From assembly GCA_023387085.1 (NCBI GenBank), contig JAEWIL010000237.1, forward strand, positions 1 to 45,881: a stretch of 45,881 bases of DNA, given 5' to 3'. Positions 8,232 to 15,810 of this stretch are shown here, piece by piece. Within the stretch, counting starts at the first letter, position 1; each line of letters opens with the position of its first letter. The DNA is from Pseudomonadota bacterium. Its GTDB lineage: Bacteria; Pseudomonadota; Alphaproteobacteria; Sphingomonadales; Sphingomonadaceae. The notes under the pieces are model-generated. The model saw only the letters and a program-made list of their open reading frames with translations, was not told the origin of the DNA and ran no database searches. The position numbers were made by a program, and so were the translations under genes.

Positions 8232-9545
8232 ATGAGAGGCGATAACGATCAGCTGGCGTCCTTCTGGATGCCTTTCACCGCAAACCGGTCGTACAAGGCG
8301 AACCCCCGCCAGCTCGTCTCGGCCAGCGGCATATATTATCGGTCGGCCGACGGTCGCCGCATTCTGGACGGCACCGCGGGCCTTTGGTGCTGCAACGCGG
8401 GGCATTGCCGGCCCGAGATCGCCGAGGCGATCGCGAAGACCGCGACGACGCTCGATTTTGCGCCCACCTTCCAGCTGGGTCATCCGCTTCCCTTCGAACT
8501 CGCCCAGCGGCTCGCGGCGCTGATGCCTGCCGGGCTCGACCGCATTTTCTTCACCAACAGCGGCTCGGAATCGGTCGATACCGCGCTCAAGATCGCGCTC
8601 GCCGTTCAGCGGGCCAAGGGGCAGGGGACGCGCACCCGGCTGATCGGGCGCGAGCGCGGCTATCATGGCGTCGGCTTCGGCGGGATCAGCGTTGGCGGGA
8701 TCGTCGGCAACCGCCGGACCTGGCAGGGCCTTCCCGGCACCGATCATCTTCGCCACACGCACGACCTGGCGCGCAACGCCTTCACGCGCGGCTTTCCGCA
8801 GCATGGCGCCGAACTCGCCGACGATCTCCAACGCCTCGTCGACCTGCATGGCGCCGAGACGATCGCGGCGGTGATCGTCGAGCCGATGGCGGGATCGACC
8901 GGCGTGCTCGTGCCGCCGGTGGGCTATCTCCAGCGGCTGCGCGACATTTGCGACAGGCACGGCATCATCCTGATCTTCGACGAGGTGATCACCGCCTTCG
9001 GCCGCGTCGGCGGCGCCACCGCGGCGGGGCAATGGGGCGTCACGCCCGACATCATCACCATGGCGAAGGGCCTCACCAACGCCGCGGTGCCAATGGGCGC
9101 GGTCGCGGTAAAACGCGAGCTGCACGATGCGGTGATCGAGAGCGTGGCGGGCGGGATCGAACTGGCCCACGGCTACACCTATTCGGGCCACCCGCTCGCG
9201 AGTGCGGCCGGACTCGCGACGCTCGACCTCTACGCGCGTGAGGGGCTGTTCGATCGCGCGAACGAACTCGCCGACTATTGGGAGGATGCGGCCCACAGCC
9301 TGAAGGGCGTGCGCCATGTCATCGACATTCGCACGACGGGCCTTGTCGCGGGGATCGAACTCGAACCGCGTCCGGGCGCGCCGACCGCGCGCGCGATGGA
9401 ACTGTTCCACGCCTGTTTCGACAACGGCCTGCTCGTCCGCGCGACCGGCGACATCATCGCGCTTTCGCCGCCGCTGATCGTCGAGAAGGACCAGATCGAC
9501 GAGATGTTCGGAAAGATCGCCGACCTGCTGGACACGATCGACTGA
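8232..9545 (+). CDS. class III omega-aminotransferase (PLP-dependent)
   Basis: A 437-residue fold-type I aminotransferase of the beta-alanine:pyruvate / omega-amino acid transaminase group. The opening A-S-F-W-M-P-F-T-A-N-R is typical of that group. PLP-binding features are N-S-G-S-E-S near 109-114, D250 in the F-D-E-V-I-T-A-F-G-R-V-G motif, and the Schiff-base lysine K279 in T-M-A-K-G-L-T-N. It moves an amino group from an omega-amino acid or amine to pyruvate or a similar acceptor; the real substrate cannot be read from sequence. The ATG at 8232 follows a strong GGAGAGGGG site. It stands alone, with a 10-bp inverted repeat just downstream. Confidence 0.92.
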   Translation: MRGDNDQLASFWMPFTANRSYKANPRQLVSASGIYYRSADGRRILDGTAGLWCCNAGHCRPEIAEAIAKTATTLDFAPTFQLGHPLPFELAQRLAALMPAGLDRIFFTNSGSESVDTALKIALAVQRAKGQGTRTRLIGRERGYHGVGFGGISVGGIVGNRRTWQGLPGTDHLRHTHDLARNAFTRGFPQHGAELADDLQRLVDLHGAETIAAVIVEPMAGSTGVLVPPVGYLQRLRDICDRHGIILIFDEVITAFGRVGGATAAGQWGVTPDIITMAKGLTNAAVPMGAVAVKRELHDAVIESVAGGIELAHGYTYSGHPLASAAGLATLDLYAREGLFDRANELADYWEDAAHSLKGVRHVIDIRTTGLVAGIELEPRPGAPTARAMELFHACFDNGLLVRATGDIIALSPPLIVEKDQIDEMFGKIADLLDTID

Positions 9546-9553
9546 AGTGACCG

Positions 9554-9635
9554 CATTTTTGCCACGGCGTGCAGAATGTCCACGATGGCTGTTCCGAAAC
9601 GGGACAAGTGAAACATGGCCAACAGGGCAAAAATG
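9554..9635. repeat. 10-bp perfect inverted repeat between the aminotransferase and PEP-CTERM genes
   Basis: CATTTTTGCC (9554-9563) is the exact reverse complement of GGCAAAAATG (9626-9635), 62 bp apart. Between the arms lies the near-palindrome TGTTCCGAAACGGGACA, with one mismatch. The arms could form the base of a terminator-like structure for the aminotransferase gene, or be operator half-sites for the PEP-CTERM gene that starts 59 bp later. The role is not decided by the sequence. Confidence 0.4.
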
Positions 9636-9693
9636 GACTAGGGGGCCGCCAGCGCCGACCTCGGCGAATCCTCCAGATTAACAGGTCTTTACA

Positions 9694-10800
9694 GTGTCTT
9701 TTGCTCTTCGCTCTCTCGCTTCCACGGCCGTGGTCGCGGTATCGCTCGCGGCGTTGCCCGTTCTCGCCCAGTCGGCCTCGCCGGTCATCGGAATCGACGC
9801 GCTCAAGGAGTGGAATCTCGTCGTTCTGGGCAATCTCGAATCCTCGTCAGAGGTCGAGGGGCGGACGTTCGTCGGCGGCAATCTTTCGGGCAATTCGTCG
9901 AACTATAATATTCGCGGCGGCACACCGTCGACCAACGGGCAGCCGGGTCTGACCGTCGTCGGCGATGTCACCGGCGGGCACAAGAATCTCAACAACGGAT
10001 CGGGCGCGGTCGTCGGCGGCAACGTCAGCAGCGGCTTCAACCTCAACGGCGCGCCGCAAACGGTGAAGGTCGGCGGGACGATCAGCAATACCAACGTCAA
10101 CCAGAACACCGTCGTCTCGAACCTCGCCACGTCGAACCCGGCGTTCACCATCCAGCTCCAGCAGCAGAAGACCCAACTCGCCGACAGCATGGGCAGCCTG
10201 TCGTTCGCGATGGGGACGCTCGCGACGAACAGCCAGTTCAGCGTGCAGGGCAATCGCGGCATCTTCACCGCGCAGCCCGATGCGAAGGGCATGGCGGTGT
10301 TCAATATCACTTCCGCCGACCTCGACAGGATCGGCGAGATCCAGTTCAACCTGAACGGCGCCGACACCGCGATCGTCAACGTCAGCGGCCGCTCGATCAA
10401 CCTCAACGACAATTTCCTCGGTGGCACGAACAATCTGGGCGAGCATGTCATCTGGAATTTTCCCGATGCGGAGCAATTGACGCTGACGACGGCGTGGGGC
10501 GGGTCGGTGCTGGCGCCGCTCGCCGATGCCGAGACGCGCAATTACATTCAGGGATCGGGCGTGTTCGGCAATCTCAAGCAGAATGGCGAGATGCACGTCG
10601 GCACCTACAAGGGCAGCTATTCGCCGCCGCCCTCCGGTGGATCGTCGTCCGGCGGTTCCTCGTCGGGCGGCGGATCGAGTTCGGGCGGCAGCGATCCCGT
10701 GCCGGTGCCCGAGCCGGGCATGGTCGGCCCGTTCGGGCTGAGCGTCGCGGGGCTCATCTATCTGCGCCGTCGCCGCGCGCGACGCGACGCCGGCGAATAA
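9694..10800 (+). CDS. choice-of-anchor A family protein with PEP-CTERM sorting signal
   Basis: A 368-residue secreted protein. It has a Sec signal peptide (about residues 1-26, ending V-L-A-Q) and a beta-rich body typical of choice-of-anchor A domains: W-N-L-V-V-L-G-N-L, then G-R-T-F-V-G-G-N-L-S-G-N and repeated N-L-N-G / G-G-N segments. A Ser/Gly linker (about 310-332) is followed by a C-terminal PEP-CTERM signal with V-P-E-P-G-M, a hydrophobic stretch and an R-R-R-R-A-R-R tail. PEP-CTERM proteins are processed by an exosortase and often accompany exopolysaccharide. No exosortase gene is in the window. The start is a GTG at 9694, the only in-frame choice that keeps the signal peptide; its ribosome site is weak. 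Confidence 0.88.
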   Translation: MSFALRSLASTAVVAVSLAALPVLAQSASPVIGIDALKEWNLVVLGNLESSSEVEGRTFVGGNLSGNSSNYNIRGGTPSTNGQPGLTVVGDVTGGHKNLNNGSGAVVGGNVSSGFNLNGAPQTVKVGGTISNTNVNQNTVVSNLATSNPAFTIQLQQQKTQLADSMGSLSFAMGTLATNSQFSVQGNRGIFTAQPDAKGMAVFNITSADLDRIGEIQFNLNGADTAIVNVSGRSINLNDNFLGGTNNLGEHVIWNFPDAEQLTLTTAWGGSVLAPLADAETRNYIQGSGVFGNLKQNGEMHVGTYKGSYSPPPSGGSSSGGSSSGGGSSSGGSDPVPVPEPGMVGPFGLSVAGLIYLRRRRARRDAGE

Positions 10801-10806
10801 GGTCGC

Positions 10807-12042
10807 TCAGACCTCTCCGCTGAGCGGGAAGGTGACCGAGACGCGGGTGCCCTTGCCCAACTCGCTTGCGATATCGAGCTGGCCCCGATGTCGCTCGCTG
10901 ATGTGCTTGACGATAGCGAGGCCCAGGCCGGTCCCCCCGACCGAGCGGCTGCGCGCCTCGTCGACGCGATAGAAACGTTCGGTCAGGCGCGGCAGATGGT
11001 CGGGCGCGATGCCGTCGCCTTCGTCGCTGACGGACAAGCGCACCCGCTTGCCCTCGCGGACCAGTTCAATCGTCACCGGCGTCCCGGGCCGCCCGTATTT
11101 CATCGCGTTCGAGACGATGTTGTGCGCGAGCTGGCCGAGCTGCGCCTCGTCGCCCAGCACCGGCTGGCGGGCATCGTCGATCCGCGAAACGATGTCTTTC
11201 GGCCGGGAATCCTCGCTATCGCGCAGTTGGCCGATTGTCCTCCGCACGATCGCCGAGAGGTCGACCGGCGTCGTCGGGCGACGGAACCGGTCCGCCTCGA
11301 CACGCGAGATCGACAGCAGGTCGATGACCAGCTGCTGCATTCGCCGCGCCTCGCGTTCGATGATCGACAGGAAGCGGTTGCGGGTCGACAAATCCGTGTC
11401 GCCGTCGATGTCCTGCAGCGTCTCGACATAGCCGAGGATCGCGGCGAGCGGGGTACGGAGTTCATGGCTTGCATTGGCCACGAAATCGGAGCGCATCCGG
11501 TCGGCGGCGTCGATCGCCGACCGGTCGGACAGGAAGATGATCCGGTCGCCCCCCGAAAGCGCCGCGATTCGCATCGTCCAATGCTGGCCCGGGCGCGGAA
11601 AATCGACGAGATTGAGTGTCTCGACCGCCCCGCCGTCGTGCGCCTGCGACAGCCATTCGGTCGCAGCCGGGTGACGAATCGCGGTTCGAATGTCGGCGCC
11701 GACGATATGGCGGCCGAGCAGCCTGACCGCAGCATCGTTGGCGATCGTGACGATATTCTCGGCGGTGCCGATCAGGGGCTCCTTCTCCTGATCCACCCAT
11801 CGGGCAAAATCGGGATGGCGGAGCAGCGAGACGGGGGGCGCGTCGGGCGGCATGACAGGCCCATTGTCGGCGGCGACGATGGCGACGGGAGCAGTCGCGC
11901 CATAGACCGTCCCGGCCCCGATAACTCCCGCAAGCGCGACGATCGCAATCGACAGCGCATCGCCGTCTGCCAGCGCGGCGAATATGATCGCGATGACGAT
12001 CAGCGTCAGCGCGACGGCAAGACTCGACAGGCGATCGAACAT
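10807..12042 (-). CDS. PhoR-like sensor histidine kinase
   Basis: A 411-residue inner-membrane kinase. Two membrane helices (about 8-24 and 31-48) are followed by a PAS-like region (about 75-175), then a HisKA domain with the phospho-acceptor H193 (A-S-H-E-L-R-T-P-L), and a HATPase_c domain with N-box (H-N-I-V-S-N-A-M-K-Y-G), G1 (D-E-G-D-G-I) and G2 (G-G-T-G-L-G-L-A). The layout is that of PhoR, the phosphate-limitation sensor. The pst genes, phoU and phoB that usually lie beside phoR are not adjacent here: the 3' neighbour is the convergent PEP-CTERM gene, with a 6-bp gap. The kinase call is certain; the phosphate role is likely but not proven. Confidence 0.88.
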   Translation of the reverse strand: MFDRLSSLAVALTLIVIAIIFAALADGDALSIAIVALAGVIGAGTVYGATAPVAIVAADNGPVMPPDAPPVSLLRHPDFARWVDQEKEPLIGTAENIVTIANDAAVRLLGRHIVGADIRTAIRHPAATEWLSQAHDGGAVETLNLVDFPRPGQHWTMRIAALSGGDRIIFLSDRSAIDAADRMRSDFVANASHELRTPLAAILGYVETLQDIDGDTDLSTRNRFLSIIEREARRMQQLVIDLLSISRVEADRFRRPTTPVDLSAIVRRTIGQLRDSEDSRPKDIVSRIDDARQPVLGDEAQLGQLAHNIVSNAMKYGRPGTPVTIELVREGKRVRLSVSDEGDGIAPDHLPRLTERFYRVDEARSRSVGGTGLGLAIVKHISERHRGQLDIASELGKGTRVSVTFPLSGEV

Positions 12043-12191
12043 CGACTGCGGCCTCGCACGAAGCGGCGCTCGCGCGCAAGGATGTTCGGGGCGATTACCT
12101 TTTTCCCCGGCGATGTCTCAAAGCGGGATGGCCCGCGGGGGCGGCAACGTCTGCGCTTTTCCTCGTCGCATCATTGGGTTATGCGCGGTTC

Positions 12192-12605
12192 ATGGAAAAT
12201 AGCGACATTCCGTCCGAAATCTCCGGTTCCGCCGACGACGCCGTTCCCTCGCGGCGACGCATGCTCGCGCTCGGAGCCGTTGGCGTTTCGGCGGCGCTGA
12301 CGATCCGACCGGCCTTTGCACAGACCGCCGTTTCGGTCATGAACTGCCAGATTCCGGTGCCGGGCCCGTCGGGCGCCGGTCAATATATCGACGCCGCGGG
12401 CAAGCTGGTGCCCGCCGGAACCAAGGGCGCATTTCCGGGGTCTCCGCGCCCTTTCACCGGCGAAGAGGTCAAGCGCGCATTCCGCGGCCAGACGCTGCCG
12501 GGTGCCACCTACAACCAGTCGCAGGCCTATCTCCAATATATCCGGCGCTTGCAGGCAGGGCAGAGCGGCTTTACCTGTTTCGCATCGATCCAGATGCCGC
12601 GCTGA
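12192..12605 (+). CDS. small exported protein of unknown function with a twin-arginine-like leader
   Basis: A 137-residue protein. After about 25 polar residues comes S-R-R-R-M-L-A-L-G-A and a hydrophobic run ending P-A-F-A-Q, the layout of a Tat signal peptide. The mature part is about 90 residues, rich in Gly and Pro, with two cysteines (M-N-C-Q-I-P-V-P-G and F-T-C-F-A-S-I) that could form a disulphide, and a helix near Y-N-Q-S-Q-A-Y-L-Q-Y-I-R-R. No known family was recognised. The ATG at 12192 is chosen; a TTG six codons upstream is possible. The gene ends 3 bp before the hairpin that covers the ribosome site of the next gene, so the pair may be translationally coupled. Confidence 0.7.
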   Translation: MENSDIPSEISGSADDAVPSRRRMLALGAVGVSAALTIRPAFAQTAVSVMNCQIPVPGPSGAGQYIDAAGKLVPAGTKGAFPGSPRPFTGEEVKRAFRGQTLPGATYNQSQAYLQYIRRLQAGQSGFTCFASIQMPR

Positions 12606-12608
12606 CCG

Positions 12609-12651
12609 TCCCTTCGCGGCGGTGGTGCGTCGGCATCGCTGCACGAAGGGA
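12609..12651 (+). promoter_or_regulatory. hairpin covering the ribosome binding site of the fumarylacetoacetase-family gene
   Basis: TCCCTTCG (12609-12616) pairs perfectly with CGAAGGGA (12644-12651). The right arm contains AAGGG, the only good Shine-Dalgarno sequence for the gene starting at 12657. When paired, the site would be hidden. The preceding gene stops at 12605, so a ribosome finishing there would sit on the left arm and could open the structure. Confidence 0.5.
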
Positions 12652-12656
12652 TGAAT

Positions 12657-13658
12657 GTGAAACTTGCTTCGCTCAAAGCCGGTCGCGACGGGCGGCTGAT
12701 CGTCGTTTCGGACGATCTCGCGTGGTATGCCGACGCCTCGGCGATCGTGCCGACGATGCAGGCGGCGCTCGACAATTGGGCCTATGCCGCGCCGCGGCTG
12801 GCCGCACTGGCCGAGGATCTCAACCATGACGCGATTCCGAAGGAGCGCTTTCACGAACGCGACGCGGCCTCGCCGTTGCCGCGCGCCTATCAATGGGCCG
12901 ACGGCAGCGCCTATGTGAACCATGTCGCCCTGGTGCGGCAGGCGCGCGGCGCCGAAATGCCGGAAAGTTTCTGGCACGATCCGCTGATGTATCAGGGCGG
13001 CAGCGACGCCTTTCTGGCGCCGCGCGACCCGATTCCGCTCGGCGATCCCGCTTGGGGTTGCGATATGGAGGCCGAGGTGGTCGTCGTTACCGGCGACGTG
13101 CCCGCGGGGATCGACGCAGTTGCGGCGCGCGACCATATCCTCCTGGTCGGACTCACGAACGACGTGTCGCTCCGCGGCCTGATTCCGTCCGAACTCGCCA
13201 AGGGATTCGGCTTTTTCCAGTCGAAGCCATCGAGTGCGATGTCGCCGGTGTTCGTGACGCCCGACGCGCTCGGAGCGCGCTGGACGGATGGCAAGCTGCA
13301 CGGAACCTTGTGCGTCGACCTCAATGGCCAGCCGCTCGGTCGCGCCGATGCCGGCGTCGATATGACCTTCGACTTTGGCCAGCTGATCGCGCACGCCGCC
13401 AAGACGCGCAATCTGGGCGCGGGCACGATCATCGGATCGGGTACGGTCTCGAACCGCGATGCCGGGGGAGGACCGGGCAAACCGATCGCCGACGGCGGGC
13501 TCGGATACAGCTGCCTGGCGGAAGTACGCACCGTCGAAACCATCCTGCAGGGCGAGGCGAAGACACCGTTCATGCAAAAAGGCGATACGGTCCGCATCTG
13601 GATGGACGACGAGCGGCATCACAGCATTTTCGGCGCGATTGAACAAACGGTCGCCTGA
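12657..13658 (+). CDS. fumarylacetoacetate hydrolase (FAH) family protein
   Basis: A 333-residue FAH-superfamily enzyme. These enzymes hydrolyse C-C bonds in beta-diketo or acylpyruvate compounds, or hydrate and decarboxylate related acids, using Mg2+. Family marks include the acidic metal cluster W-G-C-D-M-E-A-E-V-V-V-V, D-V-S-L-R-G-L-I-P, K-G-F-G-F-F-Q-S-K-P and the late G-T-I-I-G-S-G-T-V-S-N-R-D segment. The exact substrate is open, because homogentisate-pathway partners are not nearby. The GTG at 12657 (K-L-A-S-L-K-A-G-R-D-G-R-L) is preferred: it lies 6 bases after AAGGG and gives the usual family N-terminus. The ATG two codons earlier abuts the ribosome site. A bidirectional terminator follows directly. 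Confidence 0.88.
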   Translation: MKLASLKAGRDGRLIVVSDDLAWYADASAIVPTMQAALDNWAYAAPRLAALAEDLNHDAIPKERFHERDAASPLPRAYQWADGSAYVNHVALVRQARGAEMPESFWHDPLMYQGGSDAFLAPRDPIPLGDPAWGCDMEAEVVVVTGDVPAGIDAVAARDHILLVGLTNDVSLRGLIPSELAKGFGFFQSKPSSAMSPVFVTPDALGARWTDGKLHGTLCVDLNGQPLGRADAGVDMTFDFGQLIAHAAKTRNLGAGTIIGSGTVSNRDAGGGPGKPIADGGLGYSCLAEVRTVETILQGEAKTPFMQKGDTVRIWMDDERHHSIFGAIEQTVA

Positions 13659-13662
13659 AAAA

Positions 13663-13690
13663 AAAGGGGCGGGATATTCCCCGCCCCTTT
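13663..13690. terminator. bidirectional rho-independent terminator
   Basis: AAAGGGGCGGG (13663-13673) pairs with CCCGCCCCTTT (13680-13690) around a six-base loop, flanked by an A-run on the left that becomes a U-run on the minus-strand transcript. It lies between the convergent FAH-family gene and tadC and can end both transcripts. Confidence 0.85.
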
Positions 13691-13713
13691 CCAAAGTAGA
13701 GTTGCCCGCTGCG

Positions 13714-14757
13714 TCAGCCGTTGCCGCCGAAGCCGCCACCGGACATGGCATCGCTGAGCGAGCAGGCCGCCGGGCCGAGAATGACGACGAACAGCACCGG
13801 CAAGATGAACAGGATCAGCGGCACGGTCATGATAGCGGGCAGGCGCGCGGCCTTTTCCTCGGCCCGCATCATGCGTTCGTTGCGGAATTCGGCTGACAGG
13901 ACGCGCAGCGCGCTCGCGAGCGGCGTACCATATTTCTCGGTCTGGACCATCGTTGTCACGACGCCCTTCACCGATTCGAGATTGACGCGATAGGCCAGAT
14001 TTTCAAACGCTTGGCGACGCTCACTCAGGAAGCCGAGCTCGATGGAGGTCAGCGCGAATTCCTCGCCCAGTTCGGGATAGGCGCGGCCCAGTTCCTTGGC
14101 GACGCGCGAGAAGGCAGCGTCGACGGTCAGACCCGCTTCGGCACAGATTACGAGAAGATCGAGCGCGTCGGGCAGGCCCTTGCGGATCGCGTCGGTGCGC
14201 TTCTGTCGCTTGTTATTCACGAACAGATCGGGGGCCTTGTAGCCCAGATCCAGCGCGGCCATGGTAAAGCCCGCGCGCTTGAACGGCGTCATGTCGGGCC
14301 ACGTATCGGCCCAGTAGATCAGAAAGACGGCGATACCGCCAAAAACGATCGGCAGCACCAGACGGCCGAAGATGACGGTCACCGCAAGGTCCTTGGACCG
14401 GATGCCGGCCTGCGCCAGCTTCTGCTGGACGTCGAGAATCTGCGTCTCCTGCAGAACCTGCAGCCGGGCCAGGAAGGTTCGCATCTTGTCCGCGGTCTGG
14501 TTCTTGCGGACCAGCTTTGCGCGTCGTTTCGCGGTCGAGGCGGTGATGCCGGCCTTGAGCTGCTCGCGGCGCTCGTTCAGCGCCTTGACGCGCTTCGCCA
14601 TCGGGTTCCGCACGGTCAGCGCCCCGTAGATCGCAAAAAGGACAGCGCCGACGCCGACCGCCGCCAGCATTGTCGCGGCCCAGATCACGTCGATCCCCAT
14701 GACGGTCGGCCCCTGCTGGGCTCCCGAAAAGGCGGTAAGAAGAAGATTGCTATTCAT
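13714..14757 (-). CDS. tadC: Flp/Tad pilus inner-membrane platform protein TadC
   Basis: A 347-residue protein of the T2SF/GspF family. A membrane segment near the N-terminus (about 24-46), helices near 125-147 and a strongly hydrophobic C-terminal segment (M-T-V-P-L-I-L-F-I-L-P-V-L-F) flank the cytosolic T2SF domain with G-L-P-D-A-L-D-L-L-V-I-C-A-E-A-G. TadC and TadB together form the inner-membrane base on which the pilus ATPase works. It is the last gene of the pilus cluster, 9 bp after tadB, and ends just before a terminator. Confidence 0.93.
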   Translation of the reverse strand: MNSNLLLTAFSGAQQGPTVMGIDVIWAATMLAAVGVGAVLFAIYGALTVRNPMAKRVKALNERREQLKAGITASTAKRRAKLVRKNQTADKMRTFLARLQVLQETQILDVQQKLAQAGIRSKDLAVTVIFGRLVLPIVFGGIAVFLIYWADTWPDMTPFKRAGFTMAALDLGYKAPDLFVNNKRQKRTDAIRKGLPDALDLLVICAEAGLTVDAAFSRVAKELGRAYPELGEEFALTSIELGFLSERRQAFENLAYRVNLESVKGVVTTMVQTEKYGTPLASALRVLSAEFRNERMMRAEEKAARLPAIMTVPLILFILPVLFVVILGPAACSLSDAMSGGGFGGNG

Positions 14758-14766
14758 CGTCCGCCC

Positions 14767-15741
14767 TCAGATTTCGAAGCTGATCATTTTTTTCATGATA
14801 AAGGCACCGATGCTCATCCAGATGAGCCCGCCGATACCCGCGATCATCAGGCGCTGCTGTGTGAAGAAGCCAGCCAGATATTCAGGGTTCATCGTCCACA
14901 CGACGCCGAAGACGAAGAAGGGCAGGGCGCCGACGATATAGGCGGATGCCTTTGCTTCCGACGACATCGCCCTGATCTTCAGCTTCATCTGCGCGCGCTT
15001 GCGCAGCACGTCGGACAGGTTGGCGAGCGTTTCGGCCAGGTTGCCGCCGGTTTCGCGCTGGATTGCGATTGTAATGCAGAAAAATTTGAATTCGGCGGTG
15101 TCGAGCATCTCTGCCGATTCCTGCAATGCGCCTTCCATCGTGTTGCCGATCCGGATGCGTTCGACGACGCTCTTGAATTCCTCGCCCACCGGTCCCGGCA
15201 ATTCCTGACTGACGACCTGGAAGGTCTCGGTGACCGGAAGACCCGATTTAAGGCCGCGGACCAGCAGGTCGATCGCATCGGGAAAGCGCGTGTTGAACGC
15301 CGCCACCCGCTTCGTGATAAGCCGCCCGACATAGGCGTGAGGCAGGCCGATACCGGCCATCGCGCCGGCAAGCGCGGCAAGCAGGAACGGAGTGCGAAGA
15401 ACGAGCAGCGCGCCGGTCACGACGACGAACAGGCCCATGCACCAGAACATATATTGGGAAACGTGCCAGTTCTTCCCGGTACGGCGCAGCCGCTTTTCCA
15501 TCAGTTCGCGGCGCGGCATCAGATTGGAAAGGCTGCCGCCGCGACCGCTTCCCGACTGGATCGTCTTTCGCATCTGGGCGGCGACGACGGCCTCTGTCGA
15601 CGCGGCGTGGCGATCGCGGACCGACGCCAGCCGGCGGCTCTTTGCCTTTCCCGCGCGCGGGCCGGCGAAGGCGAGGACCAGCATCGACAGCGCCACCACG
15701 GCGGCGAAGACGGTCAGGATCGTTGGCAGGTTCAGGTTCAT
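14767..15741 (-). CDS. tadB: Flp/Tad pilus inner-membrane platform protein TadB
   Basis: A 324-residue T2SF-family membrane protein and partner of TadC. It has an N-terminal membrane segment (L-P-T-I-L-T-V-F-A-A-V-V), a pair of helices around 105-140, the T2SF domain with F-P-D-A-I-D-L-L-V-R-G-L-K-S-G-L-P, and a C-terminal hydrophobic pair. The ATG at 15741 (MNLNLPTI) is preferred over the upstream in-frame start at 15789, whose extra residues lack family character. It follows cpaE by 69 bp, the place where cpaF/tadA normally sits; no ATPase gene is there. Confidence 0.93.
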   Translation of the reverse strand: MNLNLPTILTVFAAVVALSMLVLAFAGPRAGKAKSRRLASVRDRHAASTEAVVAAQMRKTIQSGSGRGGSLSNLMPRRELMEKRLRRTGKNWHVSQYMFWCMGLFVVVTGALLVLRTPFLLAALAGAMAGIGLPHAYVGRLITKRVAAFNTRFPDAIDLLVRGLKSGLPVTETFQVVSQELPGPVGEEFKSVVERIRIGNTMEGALQESAEMLDTAEFKFFCITIAIQRETGGNLAETLANLSDVLRKRAQMKLKIRAMSSEAKASAYIVGALPFFVFGVVWTMNPEYLAGFFTQQRLMIAGIGGLIWMSIGAFIMKKMISFEI

Positions 15742-15810
15742 GATGGCCCTTTGTCGGCTTCCTGCTTGGAAGGCCGCGGCGACCCGCATAGCCGGGTTGC
15801 CGCAGCTTCC

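Noticed and set aside
7963..8235. Possible 90-codon gene before the aminotransferase
   Set aside because: It overlaps the REP element, has Arg/Pro-rich composition, no motif and no ribosome site of its own.
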